Shown: positions 62,698 through 64,000 of the stretch, in pieces | Position numbering within the stretch: position 1 is the stretch's first letter | Layout: each line of letters opens with the position of its first letter | Source: Longitalea luteola | Lineage (GTDB): Bacteria > Bacteroidota > Bacteroidia > Chitinophagales > Chitinophagaceae | Assembly: GCF_017356035.1 (NCBI RefSeq) | Contig: NZ_JAFIQX010000014.1 | Coordinates: 1 to 64,000 of the forward strand | Reading direction: 5' to 3' | DNA: 64,000 bases | Notes under the pieces: model-generated | Databases searched by the model: none | Seen by the model: only the letters and a program-made list of their open reading frames with translations | What the model was told of the DNA's origin: nothing | Translations under genes and position numbers: made by a program

Positions 62698-64000
62698 ATG
62701 AAAATCATGAAGTTTGGCGGCACCTCGGTAGGCAAACCCGATCGGATGCACCAGGTAGCGCAACTGATAACCAAAGACAACAGTGAGCCACGTATTGTAG
62801 TATTGAGCGCATTAAGCGGTACAACCAATGCACTGGTAGCTATCGGCGAAGCCATGGCAGCCGGCAATCGTGACCAGGCCAAAGAACTGATCGACAAGTT
62901 AGAAGCCCATTACCAGTCTTTCATCAAGGAACTGGTTAAGACCGATAAGGCATATGCCAAGGCGAAGAGCATTGTATCTGAACATTTCGAATTCCTGAAC
63001 ATCATATTGAAGATATCATTCAGCGAAGCCCTTAGCAAAGATATTCTCGCGCAGGGAGAGTTGCTGTCTACCAAATTATTCAGCGTTTACCTCGATGAAA
63101 AAGGCATAGATCATATGCTGCTGCCGGCGCTTGAATTCATGACCATCGACGCACAGGATGAACCGCAGCTGAGCACCATCAAGGTGAAGCTGGGCCGCAT
63201 CCTGCAGGAAAACAGCAAAAAACAATTGTTCATTACACAAGGCTATATCTGTCGCAATGCGCGTGGCGAGGTTGATAACCTGAAACGTGGGGGCAGTGAC
63301 TATACGGCTTCACTGATAGCTGCAGCAGTGAATGGTTCAGTTTGCGAGATCTGGACCGACATCGACGGCATGCACAACAACGATCCCCGTATCGTTAAAA
63401 AAACAGTGCCTGTTGAACAGTTGAGCTTTGAAGAAGCAGCCGAGCTGGCTTATTTTGGCGCCAAGATCTTACACCCTACCTGTATCTGGCCTGCGCAGCA
63501 ACAAAAGGTTCCGGTAAAACTGCTGAACACCATGCAGCCTGAAGCGCTGGGAACTACCATTACCCAGGAAGCCGGTTCTGTTGGCGTGAAAGCCGTAGCG
63601 GCCAAAGACGGTATCATCATTGTGAATATCAAGAGCAGCCGCATGCTGTTGGCATATGGTTTCCTCAGAAAGATCTTTGAGGTGTTTGAAAAATACCGTA
63701 CGTCTATCGATATGATCACTACTTCTGAAGTAGCGGTATCGGTAACTATCGATCATGGCGCTAACTTAACTTCCATCGTAAAAGAACTGGAACCATTCGG
63801 CACCATCACTACAGAAGACAATCACACCATCATTTCTGTAGTTGGTAATGAAATTGCACAGACGCAGGATATCCTGAGCAAATTGTTTGAAGCCTTAAAA
63901 CCAATACCAGTGCGTATGGTAAGTTATGGCGGCAGCAAACACAACGTGTCAATGCTCGTTCCTTCTTCTTACAAGACCCAAACCCTGCAACTGCTGAATA
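62698..64000 (+). CDS. lysC: Aspartate kinase (partial, runs off the right edge)
   Basis: 434 complete codons are visible from ATG 62698 with no stop. Phosphorylates aspartate, the first step to lysine, threonine and methionine. The signature KFGGTSVG is at 5-12; SALSGTTNALVAI, FITQGYICRNARGEVDNLKRGGSDYTASL and EIWTDIDGMHNNDPR follow. The C-terminal part has two ACT domains (about 305-434; VNIKSSRMLLAYGFLRKIFEVF and ISVVGNEIAQTQDILSKLF), which usually bind feedback inhibitors. The gene is nearly complete for a monofunctional enzyme of about 440 residues; a fused homoserine dehydrogenase domain cannot be excluded. Confidence 0.94.
   Translation, partial: MKIMKFGGTSVGKPDRMHQVAQLITKDNSEPRIVVLSALSGTTNALVAIGEAMAAGNRDQAKELIDKLEAHYQSFIKELVKTDKAYAKAKSIVSEHFEFLNIILKISFSEALSKDILAQGELLSTKLFSVYLDEKGIDHMLLPALEFMTIDAQDEPQLSTIKVKLGRILQENSKKQLFITQGYICRNARGEVDNLKRGGSDYTASLIAAAVNGSVCEIWTDIDGMHNNDPRIVKKTVPVEQLSFEEAAELAYFGAKILHPTCIWPAQQQKVPVKLLNTMQPEALGTTITQEAGSVGVKAVAAKDGIIIVNIKSSRMLLAYGFLRKIFEVFEKYRTSIDMITTSEVAVSVTIDHGANLTSIVKELEPFGTITTEDNHTIISVVGNEIAQTQDILSKLFEALKPIPVRMVSYGGSKHNVSMLVPSSYKTQTLQLLN

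Noticed and set aside
63450-63756. Minus-strand frames near the right edge
   Set aside because: They are antisense to the aspartate kinase gene, whose plus-strand frame is open from 62698 to the window end with clear motifs.

Overview
The window is chromosomal DNA from a Bacteroidota bacterium, most likely family Chitinophagaceae (Niastella/Chitinophaga-like; the genus is a guess). The evidence is a SusC/SusD pair, several proteins with type IX secretion (T9SS) C-terminal sorting domains, promoters of the TTTG-N19-TAnnTTTG type, almost no Shine-Dalgarno sites, and Bacteroidota-type versions of rpsT, sucA, waaA, tdk, ccmB/ccmC and AMP nucleosidase.

Layout. 1-500: three tandem leftward promoters of a strong, rRNA-like type. 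764-2187: a truncated tail-fibre-like fragment and an interrupted reading frame. 2188-10386: a secreted cell-wall/glycan cassette (amidase-SpoIID fusion with T9SS tail, double SpoIID protein with T9SS tail, M23 lipoprotein, sialidase), with a near-identical 1.57 kb duplication between the first two genes. 10465-18119: orphan PAS histidine kinase, GNAT acetyltransferase, SusC/SusD. 18351-21051: tRNA-Gln, then an ECF sigma factor operon with a short anti-sigma-like protein and a Spy/CpxP-like protein, and a DUF3108-like protein. 21357-24818: large T9SS protein with eight repeats. 25223-31436: leftward nucleotide-sugar operon (DegT aminotransferase, Ugd, UDP-xylose synthase-like, RfbB, RfbC, RfbD). 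31684-38151: waaA, tdk, ccmB/ccmC/ccmD-like and glutamate dehydrogenase. 38268-49034: DUF2339 membrane protein, HsdR_N-like nuclease domain, AMP nucleosidase, M14 peptidase, rpsT, sucA, sucB. 49099-54367: RsmB-like methyltransferase, T9SS subtilase, lipoprotein, mnmA. 54806-64000: second M14 peptidase, ssb, L,D-transpeptidase-like protein, Gfo/Idh/MocA and Ldh-family oxidoreductases, and aspartate kinase running off the right edge.

Main observation. About thirty tracts of degenerate short tandem repeats occupy the intergenic spaces. The words differ completely between tracts, but the period is 7 bp, or 8 bp in some families. Many tracts start on or within a few bases of a stop codon, and many contain an inverted second arm that would fold into a long stem. 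The same kind of array also appears in frame inside coding sequence: waaA, the sucB linker, and the C-terminal tail of the L,D-transpeptidase-like gene. They resemble in form the short tandemly repeated repetitive (STRR) heptamers known from heterocystous cyanobacteria; I know of no description for this group. The second point of interest is the T9SS-secreted amidase plus SpoIID cassette, which places two enzymes of the sporulation-type peptidoglycan-degrading logic outside a non-sporulating cell.
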